Positions 1 through 9,332 of a stretch of 41,474 nucleotides of DNA are shown piece by piece (within the stretch, counting starts at the first letter, position 1; every line of letters starts with the position of its first letter). A model generated the notes under the pieces. The model saw only the letters and a list, made by a program, of their open reading frames with translations, had not been told where the DNA came from and did no database searches. Made by a program: the position numbers and the translations under genes. Source of the DNA: Saprospiraceae bacterium (GTDB lineage: Bacteria > Bacteroidota > Bacteroidia > Chitinophagales > Saprospiraceae). Location of the stretch: the NCBI GenBank assembly GCA_020631355.1, contig JAHDHL010000023.1, positions 1-41,474 of the forward strand, read 5' to 3'.

Positions 1-46
1 CCTGTTATATATTTCAAATTTTTCATTTATAACAAATTAAAACTGA

Positions 47-3000
47 TTAGAAATTAACATCCAAACCGAAGGTCAAACCAAAGGTTGCTGGATAACTATA
101 CAATGCAATCTCACCAGGTAGCGTCAAATCAGACTCATCTGAACCGATACCTACCTCAGGATCTCCCTCATAAGCGGTAAGTGTAAATAGATTAGTTGCC
201 TGTACATATACATTAACACCAGTCAGCCACTTACTTGTGATAGGTAAGTTATATCCAACTCTTACGTCTCTCAAACGTAAGTAATCGTTTCTCTGTAGGT
301 ACCTAGTAGATGAGTTTGCAAGTTGATTTGGTCTTGGTAAATCAACGATATCACCTGGATTTCTCCAGAAGTTGATAGCATCAGCTCTTTGATTATCTGC
401 GATGTTAGCACCATTAGACAACATGTTACGAGCCATGAAGTTAAATACATAACTATCCAACTGGTAGTAGAATGAAGCATTCAACGTAAGTCCTTTGTAA
501 TTGATTCCAGTACCGAAGCTACCCTGATACTTAGGCTGAGGAGTCTTACCCTCCAAGGCTACAGCATCATCTGGATTATACACGTTAGTGATGTTTCCAT
601 CAGCATCGTAATATAGCTCATCACCAGTAGTTGGGTCAACACCCGCATATCTTACCAAGTAGAAAGTATTTGTTTCCAAACCTACTCTATCGATAGCAAA
701 AGAGCCGAACAAAGTAGATGGAGTAGTTGGGTCACCATCGTCATCTGGTAAAGCCAATACTTCATTATCATTCAAGGAAATAGAACCGAACACGTTCCAA
801 GAGAAATCAGCACTCTGATTTCTGATTACATCAGCATTCAACTCAAGCTCGATACCTCTATTTCTCATGGCACCGATATTAGCAGTTACAGACTCATCAA
901 AGTCTTCATTACCGAATTGCTCTTGAGCGAACAAATCAGTTACTTTCTTAGAATAGAAATCAACAGAACCAGAAATTCTGTTATTGAAGAAACCAAAGTC
1001 AACACCCAAGGATGGACTGAAAGCTCTCTCCCATCTTAAGTCACCTCTAGGTGCACGACTTAATACGAATGAAGACTCACCAGCATAGGCAGATGTTCCA
1101 ACAACACCTAATCTGTTGTAAGAACCAATACCAGCTCTGTTACCTGTTTGTCCAACAGATAGTCTCAACTTCAACTGACTCACATTTTCCTTGAACCAGT
1201 TACCTACGAAATCCTCATAGTGGATATTCCAACCTACAGAACCAGAGAAGAAGTGACCGAAACGGAAATCCTTACCGAATCCTGAGAATCCATCAGTTCT
1301 GTAAGTAAATGTTGCCAAATACTTATTCTCATAGTCATAATTGATTTGAGAAAAAGCAGAAATTACACCTTCTTCATATCTTGCAGAAGCACCATCTTGA
1401 ATATCTGCAGCATTATTCAATGTGTACAAATCTTGGTTAGGGAAACCTCTACCATTAACAAAGAATGTATAAGAATCATAATCCTGGAATTCTTGTCCTA
1501 CCAATACGTTAACATTGTGCTTCTCAGCGAATGTTGTTGTATAAGTCAATAGGTTCTTGAATTGGTACTGCCATCTTCTAGAGAAGTTAGCTGTACCAAT
1601 ACCTGGATTATCTGGATCACCCACATAACCATCCAATACGGAACCTGGTTCAATGAAGTACTCTCTTTCGTAAGCTCTCAAATTACCGTTCAATTCAGAT
1701 CTGAATTTCAGTCCCTCTACTTGAAGTACACTGAACTCAGCAGCCAAGCTACCAATTATGTGATGTTCCACTTCTCTTTCTGGATTATTCTCAATCGCTT
1801 CAGAGATAGAGAAACCTGCGTGAGTCAAGTTATAAATTGGCTCACCTGTTTCAGGATCAATCTGTACATCCGTTGGGTCAGGGGAATTCAAAAGGAATTC
1901 AGACTCATAAGGATTATAATCATACATAGCCCTAAATGGGTTCTGTACATTATTCCTATCACGTAGTTCTCTTGAGTTTGTACGAGCTACAGTCAATGTA
2001 TTACTCAATGTTAACCACTCAGAAGCTCTATAAGACATGTTCAATCGACCTGTCATCCTGTCGAAATTAGAACCTTTTGCGATACCCTCCTCGTCATAAT
2101 AACCAACAGAAGCGAAGTACTGAACTTTGTCACTACCCCCACCCATAGATAGGTTATAACTTTGGAATGTACCTGTTCTCAAAAGGATATCCTGCCAATC
2201 ACCGGAGATTGCAATCAAGGAATCACGAACAGCAGGATCCTCATAAGAAGCAACCTGTGCACCATTACCGATACCATAGTTGTTGAACAACTCTGTTTCG
2301 TAAGCAATTTTCTCTTCAGTGTTCATCATACGGAATGGATCTTCAGTCTTTTGCTTGAATCCATACTGTGACTTGAACTGAATTTGTGGTCTAGCATCCT
2401 TAGTTGCAGAACCTTTCTTAGTTGTAACAAGTACAACACCATTTGATGCTGTAGAACCATAGATAGTTGCAGCAGCAGCATCTTTCAATACTGAGATACT
2501 TTCAATATCGTTAGGGTTGATTGCATTATAAACAGTGGAAGTTACAGGAATACCATCCACAACGAATAATGGCTCATTACTTGAAGAGATGGAGTTTACA
2601 CCTCTAATTCTGATGAATGTTCCACCACCAGGCTTACCATTCTGTGATGTTACTTGTACACCAGTGGATTTTCCTTGTAGGATGTTACCGATGTTACCAA
2701 CAGGAATGTTCTCCAAATCCTCAGACTTTACTACTGAGATACCTGTAGAAACTTGGTCGGACTTCACCGCATTATAACCAACAACTACAACTTCTTCCAA
2801 CAATTGCCCAGGAGCAAGTGTAACACTGATAGAACTTACTCCATCAATGGATACAACCTGGGTGGTAAAACCAGTGTAAGAAATTTTTAGTGCCTTCGCT
2901 GTTTCAGGAACTTCAAGAGAAAACGTACCGTCATACTCAGTGACAGTACCTGTTGCCTCTTCTCCGTCTACGACAACGTTCGCACCGATGGCCTCACCCT

Positions 3001-3097
3001 CGTCCTCTAGAAGAACAGTACCCGTAACTGTTCTCTGGGCTAGGGCAGTACTCAAAGAAAAGAGTACCATAACCAACATTAGTGAAAAATGTTTCAT
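47..3097 (-). CDS. SusC/RagA-family TonB-linked outer membrane transporter (second copy)
   Basis: Predicted outer-membrane beta-barrel that imports a polymer or oligomer with TonB energy, normally paired with a SusD lipoprotein. From the ATG at 3097 the protein has 1016 residues, usual for SusC. It shows a signal peptide ending in TALAQ, a carboxypeptidase-regulatory-like beta-sandwich (RTVTGTVLLEDEGEAIGANV), the LEEVVVVGYN segment typical of SusC, a plug with FIRIRGVNSIS and DGIPV, and a long barrel ending in a C-terminal Phe (GLDVNF). A TTG 75 bases further upstream would place 25 residues in front of the signal peptide, so the ATG is preferred. No SusD gene follows within the 46 bases left in the window; a partner may lie outside it. 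The substrate cannot be read from the sequence. Confidence 0.93.
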   Translation of the reverse strand: MKHFSLMLVMVLFSLSTALAQRTVTGTVLLEDEGEAIGANVVVDGEEATGTVTEYDGTFSLEVPETAKALKISYTGFTTQVVSIDGVSSISVTLAPGQLLEEVVVVGYNAVKSDQVSTGISVVKSEDLENIPVGNIGNILQGKSTGVQVTSQNGKPGGGTFIRIRGVNSISSSNEPLFVVDGIPVTSTVYNAINPNDIESISVLKDAAAATIYGSTASNGVVLVTTKKGSATKDARPQIQFKSQYGFKQKTEDPFRMMNTEEKIAYETELFNNYGIGNGAQVASYEDPAVRDSLIAISGDWQDILLRTGTFQSYNLSMGGGSDKVQYFASVGYYDEEGIAKGSNFDRMTGRLNMSYRASEWLTLSNTLTVARTNSRELRDRNNVQNPFRAMYDYNPYESEFLLNSPDPTDVQIDPETGEPIYNLTHAGFSISEAIENNPEREVEHHIIGSLAAEFSVLQVEGLKFRSELNGNLRAYEREYFIEPGSVLDGYVGDPDNPGIGTANFSRRWQYQFKNLLTYTTTFAEKHNVNVLVGQEFQDYDSYTFFVNGRGFPNQDLYTLNNAADIQDGASARYEEGVISAFSQINYDYENKYLATFTYRTDGFSGFGKDFRFGHFFSGSVGWNIHYEDFVGNWFKENVSQLKLRLSVGQTGNRAGIGSYNRLGVVGTSAYAGESSFVLSRAPRGDLRWERAFSPSLGVDFGFFNNRISGSVDFYSKKVTDLFAQEQFGNEDFDESVTANIGAMRNRGIELELNADVIRNQSADFSWNVFGSISLNDNEVLALPDDDGDPTTPSTLFGSFAIDRVGLETNTFYLVRYAGVDPTTGDELYYDADGNITNVYNPDDAVALEGKTPQPKYQGSFGTGINYKGLTLNASFYYQLDSYVFNFMARNMLSNGANIADNQRADAINFWRNPGDIVDLPRPNQLANSSTRYLQRNDYLRLRDVRVGYNLPITSKWLTGVNVYVQATNLFTLTAYEGDPEVGIGSDESDLTLPGEIALYSYPATFGLTFGLDVNF

Positions 3098-3150
3098 ACC
3101 GTAATCAAATTTTTGATGAGAAAATTTTATGTTAAGAATATAACAAAAGC

Positions 3151-3158
3151 CAAATTTA
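3151..3158 (-). promoter_or_regulatory. Putative -7 promoter box for the second susC-like gene
   Basis: On the minus strand this reads TAAATTTG, matching the Bacteroidota -7 consensus TAnnTTTG, about 54 bases before the ATG at 3097. No clear TTTG -33 box is seen at the expected 19-21 base spacing. The gene-free stretch 3098-3450 holds this box and the terminator at 3392-3419; nothing else was recognised in it. Confidence 0.4.
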
Positions 3159-3391
3159 TAGAATATTTCCAATTATACGGTATTGTTCACATTGTTTTTA
3201 TTCATCAGATGTCATACGGTTAGCATTACTGCCAAACTTTATTTCTTGAATGAATAATTTGCAAAACAATACTCTTACCAAGTAATAAATTGGGGAAACA
3301 TGAATTCCGTGTGGGTAGGTTCAATTCGGATTCTCTCTCTAAACAGGATTAGAATTGCTTTCGCTGCTTAATGGTTAAATAAAAATTAAAA

Positions 3392-3419
3392 AAGCCAGTT
3401 AGGCGACCCTAACTGGCTT
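3392..3419 (-). terminator. Rho-independent terminator of the susC-susD-lipoprotein operon
   Basis: A perfect 12-bp stem (AAGCCAGTTAGG pairing with CCTAACTGGCTT) closes a 4-base loop. In the minus direction it is followed by a T-rich run (TTTTAATTTTTATT). It lies about 30 bases after the stop of the lipoprotein gene, so it ends that transcript and separates it from the next susC-like gene. A shorter T-run on the other side means it could also work on the plus strand. Confidence 0.85.
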
Positions 3420-3450
3420 AAATTTTTCTTAACGAAAAATTTTCTTATGT

Positions 3451-4260
3451 CTATAATGGAGTGTAAACACTCACACCATTTTCACCATAAGCATTGGCCG
3501 TCCAACTAATGGTTATCACTCCTGTAGCAGGATCTACCTGATTCACACCTCCAGCAGTCATCACCAAGTCCCCCCATGGGTCGGATTGTCCTGACCACAT
3601 GATTTCTCCACATACCTCACTGAACTCTACAGCATCAAGTGGCCCTGTGTTGTATTCAACACTGTAAGGACCTGAACCATACAAACCTCCTGAGAAATCA
3701 GTGCTCACATAGTTACCATTCTCCAAACGGGAAATAGTCAGTTCCATTGTCGTTTCTGCATAATCAGGAAGATAATCATGGTATCCATATGTAGTGAATA
3801 CGGAATATGTTCCTTCTAGTGCAGACGGACAACTTCCTACAATATCCATTGTAACATTACTCTTTAATGCTCTGCCATCCTGTGTATTACAAACAAATGA
3901 AACTTGGAATACATCACCAATCATAATATCTGATGTATTTACACCTGTAGCTGCTGCTGCTTCCGTAGCAGTAACAGTAATATTGGACGGGAACGTGGAA
4001 TAAGTTCCAATCTGAGAAGATGCTCCACCATTATAGTTGATGTAAGCATCAACAGAATTAACAGGGACACCGATCGTATTCAAATCAAAGCTAACAGAGG
4101 TGTTACTCACATCTGTCAGATTGAATATCGTCCCTTCAATATTTGAAATCTCAGGAACGACCCCCTCCACAAAACGGGCCTCTTCTTCTTCACAAGCCAT
4201 GAAGAACAAAGAGAATACCACAAGGACTAGTCCTGATCTAAATAAATTTTTCATATTCAT
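3451..4260 (-). CDS. SusE/F-position acidic surface lipoprotein, unknown family
   Basis: Lipoprotein of about 269 residues. A hydrophobic signal leads to a lipobox (FFMAC) with Cys at residue 23. The Cys is followed at once by four Glu (CEEEE), resembling the acidic lipoprotein export signal that directs Bacteroidota lipoproteins to the cell surface. The rest is rich in Ser, Thr, Gly and aromatic residues, as in beta-sandwich proteins, with a C-terminal segment rich in Trp, Gly and Tyr. I do not recognise a named domain. Its place directly after susD suggests a SusE/SusF-like accessory binding protein for the same uptake complex (inference). ATG codons at 4260 and 4254 are both possible; a TTG at 4269 is less likely. 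Confidence 0.8.
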   Translation of the reverse strand: MNMKNLFRSGLVLVVFSLFFMACEEEEARFVEGVVPEISNIEGTIFNLTDVSNTSVSFDLNTIGVPVNSVDAYINYNGGASSQIGTYSTFPSNITVTATEAAAATGVNTSDIMIGDVFQVSFVCNTQDGRALKSNVTMDIVGSCPSALEGTYSVFTTYGYHDYLPDYAETTMELTISRLENGNYVSTDFSGGLYGSGPYSVEYNTGPLDAVEFSEVCGEIMWSGQSDPWGDLVMTAGGVNQVDPATGVITISWTANAYGENGVSVYTPL

Positions 4261-4288
4261 CTTTTTCAAAAAATAAAAAAATATGGAT

Positions 4289-4310
4289 GGGACACCATAA
4301 AAGGTGTCCC
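4289..4310 (-). promoter_or_regulatory. Intra-operon hairpin between susD and the lipoprotein gene
   Basis: A perfect 8-bp stem (GGGACACC pairing with GGTGTCCC) with a 6-base loop starts 8 bases after the susD stop. In the minus direction it is followed within about 7 bases by a T-rich stretch (TTTTTTTATTTTTT). It could act as a partial terminator, or as a 3'-end stabiliser for the susC-susD part of the message, lowering output of the lipoprotein relative to SusC and SusD. Function is inferred. Confidence 0.5.
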
Positions 4311-4317
4311 TTATATT

Positions 4318-5673
4318 TTACTGATCCCAGAATACTCTATCATACTGAGTTACACCAGATGGCATATTAGCAGAATTATATCTTCTCTCATCACCAGGAT
4401 AAGGGAATCTTCTAGCAATCTGTGTCTGACCATCAGCCGGAGATAAAGCAGGAACACCTGTTCTTCTCCAATCACTGAATGCCTCTACCTGAGTATACAT
4501 AGAAATGTACTTGTGTTCAAGAATCTTTTCCAAAGTAATGGTAGCATCCGTTTCACTTGCCTCATTTGCTTCGAAAGTAGCATCGCTCACACCTACCTTA
4601 GCCAAAGCAGCCATTACAGCCTCGTTATGAGCAGTTGCAGCCCTTGGCAAATCATTCGTACGGAATGCAGCCTCAGCTTCGATGAACTTAGTTTCTGCAT
4701 AAGAAACGAACATTACAGGAGAAGCCTGACCACCGAAGAATGAACCTGGCATAGAAGCACCAATTTCAAACACACCCGCAGCAGAACCTCCAGCAGAAGC
4801 ATCAGCAGCGAAAGAACTCGCCCTTGGATCTCCTTTTGATGCCATCCAATCCATGAAGAAAGCACCCATTCTGATGTCACCTCTTTCATCGTTGAATGCG
4901 AACAAAGGATTGTTCTGACCAGCGATAAAGTCTACTTGTGCATCACCTGCATTAGAAGTGATAGCACCAGAAGCCAAGTGAGTCAAAGCACTGGATGCAG
5001 CAGCATTACCATTCAAATCAGTAAGACGAAGTGCATATCTTGCCTTCAAGGAATTAGCAGCAGCTATCCAAGCAGCAAGATCGCCACCTAGCATGATATC
5101 ATCAGTACTAGGAGAAAAGTTACTTTCGGTAGCTGATAGGTTAGTAATCGCCTCATCCAAAAGTGACTGAACCTCATCATATAGAGCTGCTCCGCCCTGA
5201 TATGCAGGAGTCAGATTATCTGCTCCCTGCAAGGCCTCACGGTAAGGTACATCATTGAAAAGGTCTACCATTACAGCAACACCCATGGCAGTAACAACCT
5301 GTGCTACTCCCTTATAGTGAGGTGCTCCTAATTCATCAGCTTTTACCATAAGGATGTTCAATTCCTTCAATACATCAGAATACATTGTATTCCAAGCAGT
5401 GTTGGTATCACTTTCCTTGATGTTATAAACTTCGATTGCAGAATGCTGACGCTCAACACCTGCGTGGTGTTGTGTCCAGCAAGATGTATATCTTCCGAAA
5501 TCACCACCCATTGTATAGGCAAAGTTAGCCTGGGCAGCAGGAAGAAGAAGATCCATTGAAACATCCGTAGGATTATTTGGATCGATATTAATTTCAGGAT
5601 CAAGGTAATCACAACTCGTAACAGAGAATACTACGAGAAATAAAGCCGCGATTCCTTTTAAAATATTATTCAT
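4318..5673 (-). CDS. SusD-like nutrient-binding lipoprotein (SusD_2 type)
   Basis: Cell-surface lipoprotein that caps a SusC barrel and binds its substrate. The 451-residue protein has a signal peptide with lipobox SVTSC (Cys21) followed by DYLDPEINIDPNNPTDV, the usual opening of the SusD-like_2 group. Its body is mainly alpha-helical, with features of the family such as TPAYQGGAALYDEVQSLLDEA and LPAAQANFAYTMGG. The end (DWRRTGVPALSP, RRFPYPGDERRYN, YDRVFWDQ) matches the conserved C-terminus of SusD-like_2 proteins. It begins 48 bases after the stop of the susC-like gene at 5722-8952, so the two form a transporter pair in one operon. The ATG at 5673 directly precedes the signal peptide. Confidence 0.92.
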   Translation of the reverse strand: MNNILKGIAALFLVVFSVTSCDYLDPEINIDPNNPTDVSMDLLLPAAQANFAYTMGGDFGRYTSCWTQHHAGVERQHSAIEVYNIKESDTNTAWNTMYSDVLKELNILMVKADELGAPHYKGVAQVVTAMGVAVMVDLFNDVPYREALQGADNLTPAYQGGAALYDEVQSLLDEAITNLSATESNFSPSTDDIMLGGDLAAWIAAANSLKARYALRLTDLNGNAAASSALTHLASGAITSNAGDAQVDFIAGQNNPLFAFNDERGDIRMGAFFMDWMASKGDPRASSFAADASAGGSAAGVFEIGASMPGSFFGGQASPVMFVSYAETKFIEAEAAFRTNDLPRAATAHNEAVMAALAKVGVSDATFEANEASETDATITLEKILEHKYISMYTQVEAFSDWRRTGVPALSPADGQTQIARRFPYPGDERRYNSANMPSGVTQYDRVFWDQ

Positions 5674-5721
5674 AAATAAATCAATTTTCTAATTCAATAA
5701 TAAATTATCAAAGGGAATCAA

Positions 5722-8700
5722 TTAGAATCCTACTCTCAAAGTAAGAGCATAACTCTTTGTACCCGGCATGTTGAAGTAATCCAAACCTTGAGCATTGGCA
5801 GAACCATAAAGATTGGTTTCTGGATCAACACCTGTGTAAGGAGTCCACAAGAATACATTTCTAGCAGATAGGTTCACAGACAATGACTCGAAAGGTGTCT
5901 TACCAATCATTGACTTAGGGAATGAATATCCTAGGGAAACACTTCTCAAACGAACCCAGGATGTACTTTCAACGAAATCCTCTGTATTATCACCGAAGAA
6001 ACCATTAGCATTACCGAATGCCAACCATCCCTCATCAACGAATACAGCAACATCGTTAGCGCCACTTGTAACAGGATTACCTGATTCATCCATTACCATT
6101 GCACCAGCATCATCGTAAGTAGCCAATGCCCCCTCGAATACCTTAGATGTATAACGAAGATCAGCAGTTTCTTGGTGAGTACCCCAGAAGTACAATGCAC
6201 TCTTGGTACCATTCCACATGTAACCACCTTTCTTGAAGTCCCAAAGCATGTTGAACGTAAGTCCTTTATAATCAAATCCTGTACCTAGACCCATTGTAAA
6301 GTCAGGAAGATATGACTCGAATGGCTTCTCCTCTTGGTCCAAGATTGGGAATCCATAATCGGATGAAGTCGGATCACTTTCGATAACTACATTCCCAGCT
6401 GCATCTCTCAACCAACCGAAACCGAAGATTGTACTATAAGGAAGACCCTTTACAGCATAAGCAGAAGAACCTGTGAATCCACCAAGGAATACGTTATCAA
6501 CTCCCTCAGCCAATTCCAATACTTCGTTTCTGTTCCTTGTGAAGTTCATCATTACATTCCAGCTGAAATCCTTTGTTCTTACAGGAGTGGCACTCACTAC
6601 CAACTCGATACCCTTGTTGGATAGGGAAGCTGCATTCCTTACCTGTGAAGTAGAACCTGTAGAACCAGCGATTGGAACTGCAAGGATAATGTCTGAAGAC
6701 TGGTCATTATAGTAAGAGAAGTCAACACTCAAACGATCCTTGAAGAATCTCAAATCAACACCTGCTTCGAAAGAAGACTTTTTCTCTGGTCTCAACTCTG
6801 GGTTACCCAATGCATTTCCAAGACTGAAACCAGCTTGAGAACCGAATGGGAAAGAGAAACCATCTGTCCAACCATCTCCAACAGCAGAAGATGTGAAGTA
6901 ATCGTCAGTAGCATAGAAGAATGGTGATCCCAATCCAACCACACCATAAGACAAACGAATCTTACCGAATGACAATTGGTTCAAGTTCTCCAATAATTCA
7001 GAGAATACGAAACTTGTACTTACAGAACCATAAGGGAACCAGTTGTTACCCTGTGGAAGTGTTGTGGAACCTTCCATACGACCTGTCAAGGACAAGTATA
7101 ACATTTTCTTGTAATCAAAATCGGCCATGGCGTAGAATGCCAAGTCCCTACTCTGTAGGTTACTTACAGAACGATCGTAAGTACCCGCATTTGAAATATC
7201 ATAGAAATCAGGAATTACCAATCCTGTACCTTCAACATATACATTATCGTTGCTGAAAGATCTCATGTTATTACCCAATGTGAAAGAAAGACCGAAGTCT
7301 TCGCTGATCTTTGGAGTGAATGTAGCCAAAAGGTCAGCATTGAATCTTGATACGAAGAACTGATCTTCGAATACTCTACCTGCAGTTACTGTTCTGGAAC
7401 CGATAGCAAAGTGTTGCTTACGGAAATCAGAATAGAAATCGATACCTGGACGGTACATCAAAGTCAACCAGCTAGTTGGGCGGTATTCCAAGCTGATGTT
7501 ACCGATGATACGATTCACATTATCATTCAATGGATTTTGGTTGATTGTCCAATAAGGATTATCATAACCTCCACCACCACGATAGTTACGTTGTGATCCA
7601 TCAGGAAGGATATAAGCTGCTGAATTATTCACAGCATCAGAACCCAAACCATTTGAATTATCAAAAGATGGTGCTGTACGAGTAAGTCCCAACATTACAC
7701 CTGAAGTATTCGAACCTTGCTCGATACGAGTACCTCCTGAATTGATGTACTGAAGTCCTACACCCAACTTCACCTTCTCTCCCAACTTAGTGTTGGCATT
7801 GATACCGAAGTTCAACTTTTGGAAATCATTCAAAGGAATGATACCCTGTTCATTTTGGTATCCGAAAGAAACACGCAATGAGGAAAACTCATTTCCTGCA
7901 GAAACAGCCAATGAACTTCTATTGGATACACCAGTTCTGAAGAAGTCGTACTGGTCGTATGTATCGATAGAACGATCAGATTCATTTGTCTTAGGCACGA
8001 TTGCACCATTGATATGATACTCATAAGTACCAGCAGTAGTTGGGTCATAAGTCAAGGTATTCACGGCAGGACCGTAGGAATAACCAGAACCAGTCTCAGG
8101 TCCCTCATAGTTTTGGAAACGTCCTTGAGCATATTGATTCTGAAGCTCAGGAGTTTGAGAAATCTGATTGAATGTCAAACTGTGAGAGAAATCGATAGAG
8201 ATTTTCTGCTTGCCGATCTTACCGTTCTTAGTGGTAATGATGATGGCACCGTTACCAGCCTGAGAACCGTACAATGCTGTCGCAGCAGCACCTTTCAATA
8301 CAGAGATGTTCTCAATCTCATCCTGGTTGATGTCAATGGCTCTGTTGGAAAATGCCACAGAAGCAACTGCACTACCAGATCTCAACTGAGAGTTGTCAAC
8401 AGGAACACCATCGATTACGATTAATGGTTGGTTGTTACCGTTGATGGAATTTACACCACGAATCGTGAAGTAAGAAGAACCACCAGCAGCACCGGAAGAA
8501 CCTGTTACCTGTACACCCGCTACCTTGGAGGATAGGGACTGTACCAAGTTGGTCTCACCAGCAGCAACGATGTCGTCACCACCTACTTCCTGTACAGAGT
8601 AACCTACAGCTTTCTCCTCCTTGGTGATACCAAGGGCAGTTACCACTACATTGTCCAACAAGATACCTTCCGACATCTTGAAGTCCATTGTATTGGAAGC

Positions 8701-8952
8701 TCCAACTGTTTGTCTCATATCGGTGTAGCCCGTATAGGTGATAAGGATAACATCTCCTTCGCTAGCGGAGATGGAGTAAGTACCGTCGAACTCGGTAACT
8801 GTACCCGCATTTGTACCCTCAACCGTTACGTTAGCACCGATAAGCGGCTCACCTGACGCATCATCAGTAACAGTACCAGTCACAGTCTTCTGTGCCAACA
8901 CCGTCGTGAATGTCAGTAGAACCATACTTAAAATCAGTGAAAATTGTTTCAT
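5722..8952 (-). CDS. SusC/RagA-family TonB-linked outer membrane transporter
   Basis: TonB-dependent outer-membrane transporter of 1076 residues, partner of the SusD-like protein that follows it. It has a signal peptide ending in TVLAQ, the regulatory beta-sandwich (KTVTGTVTDDASGEPLIGANV), the segment LLDNVVVTALGITKEEKAVGY, which is a common SusC variant, a plug with YFTIRGVNSINGNNQPLIVIDG, and a barrel ending in a terminal Phe (LTLRVGF). It is the first gene of a susC-susD-lipoprotein operon that ends at the terminator near 3400. No glycosidase, sulfatase, sigma factor/anti-sigma pair or hybrid sensor lies next to it, so its substrate is unknown. The start at 8952 is an ATG directly before the signal peptide. 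Confidence 0.95.
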   Translation of the reverse strand: MKQFSLILSMVLLTFTTVLAQKTVTGTVTDDASGEPLIGANVTVEGTNAGTVTEFDGTYSISASEGDVILITYTGYTDMRQTVGASNTMDFKMSEGILLDNVVVTALGITKEEKAVGYSVQEVGGDDIVAAGETNLVQSLSSKVAGVQVTGSSGAAGGSSYFTIRGVNSINGNNQPLIVIDGVPVDNSQLRSGSAVASVAFSNRAIDINQDEIENISVLKGAAATALYGSQAGNGAIIITTKNGKIGKQKISIDFSHSLTFNQISQTPELQNQYAQGRFQNYEGPETGSGYSYGPAVNTLTYDPTTAGTYEYHINGAIVPKTNESDRSIDTYDQYDFFRTGVSNRSSLAVSAGNEFSSLRVSFGYQNEQGIIPLNDFQKLNFGINANTKLGEKVKLGVGLQYINSGGTRIEQGSNTSGVMLGLTRTAPSFDNSNGLGSDAVNNSAAYILPDGSQRNYRGGGGYDNPYWTINQNPLNDNVNRIIGNISLEYRPTSWLTLMYRPGIDFYSDFRKQHFAIGSRTVTAGRVFEDQFFVSRFNADLLATFTPKISEDFGLSFTLGNNMRSFSNDNVYVEGTGLVIPDFYDISNAGTYDRSVSNLQSRDLAFYAMADFDYKKMLYLSLTGRMEGSTTLPQGNNWFPYGSVSTSFVFSELLENLNQLSFGKIRLSYGVVGLGSPFFYATDDYFTSSAVGDGWTDGFSFPFGSQAGFSLGNALGNPELRPEKKSSFEAGVDLRFFKDRLSVDFSYYNDQSSDIILAVPIAGSTGSTSQVRNAASLSNKGIELVVSATPVRTKDFSWNVMMNFTRNRNEVLELAEGVDNVFLGGFTGSSAYAVKGLPYSTIFGFGWLRDAAGNVVIESDPTSSDYGFPILDQEEKPFESYLPDFTMGLGTGFDYKGLTFNMLWDFKKGGYMWNGTKSALYFWGTHQETADLRYTSKVFEGALATYDDAGAMVMDESGNPVTSGANDVAVFVDEGWLAFGNANGFFGDNTEDFVESTSWVRLRSVSLGYSFPKSMIGKTPFESLSVNLSARNVFLWTPYTGVDPETNLYGSANAQGLDYFNMPGTKSYALTLRVGF

Positions 8953-8996
8953 ACCGTCATATTGGTTTTAGTGAAAAAATGAATTGATAAATATTA

Positions 8997-9004
8997 CAAA
9001 CATA
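8997..9004 (-). promoter_or_regulatory. Putative -7 promoter box for the susC-susD operon
   Basis: On the minus strand this reads TATGTTTG, matching TAnnTTTG, about 45 bases before the susC ATG at 8952. A matching -33 TTTG is not seen at standard spacing, so the call rests on one box. Confidence 0.4.
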
Positions 9005-9266
9005 CCTTTCCCTTTGGAATGTGTGTTTGTAGTAGATTCCCAAAAGGGGAAATCAATTTTATTGTGCATGAATTGTTGTTTTTGTTCCAGAGGTCCCAAG
9101 GTGATATTTAGATAGGCCGAAAGTTAGATAATTCTATTTAATTTTTTACAATGTGTTAACATATAGTTAATAGATTGATTGCATATCAATACATCTTCAA
9201 ACGGTAACGCATAAAACATAAACGCAATATGATTGCTATGCGCTGCAGCAGTGTTAAAATAATATT

Positions 9267-9301
9267 AAGGGGAACATCGCCCGATGAGCCATATTCCCCT
9301 T
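9267..9301 (-). terminator. Probable terminator after pdxJ
   Basis: An 8-bp stem (AAGGGGAA with TTCCCCTT) encloses a 19-base loop that itself contains a small CATCG/CGATG repeat. In the minus direction it is followed by AATATTATTTT. It lies about 30 bases beyond the pdxJ stop. Confidence 0.5.
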
Positions 9302-9332
9302 TTCATATCCTGATATTATTCTGCGAGAAAAC

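Larger units (their letters stand above)
8953..9332. other. Gene-free stretch between pdxJ and the susC operon
   Basis: About 380 A+T-rich bases hold the putative susC promoter box (8997-9004) and the likely pdxJ terminator (9267-9301). An imperfect inverted repeat around 9035-9054 (GATTCCC, spacer, GGGAAATC) sits just upstream of the promoter box and might be a regulator site. No reading frame worth calling was seen. Confidence 0.5.

Noticed and set aside
8014-8424. 136-codon plus-strand frame opposite susC
   Set aside because: The opposite strand encodes the SusC plug with clear family motifs; this frame has no domain or start context.
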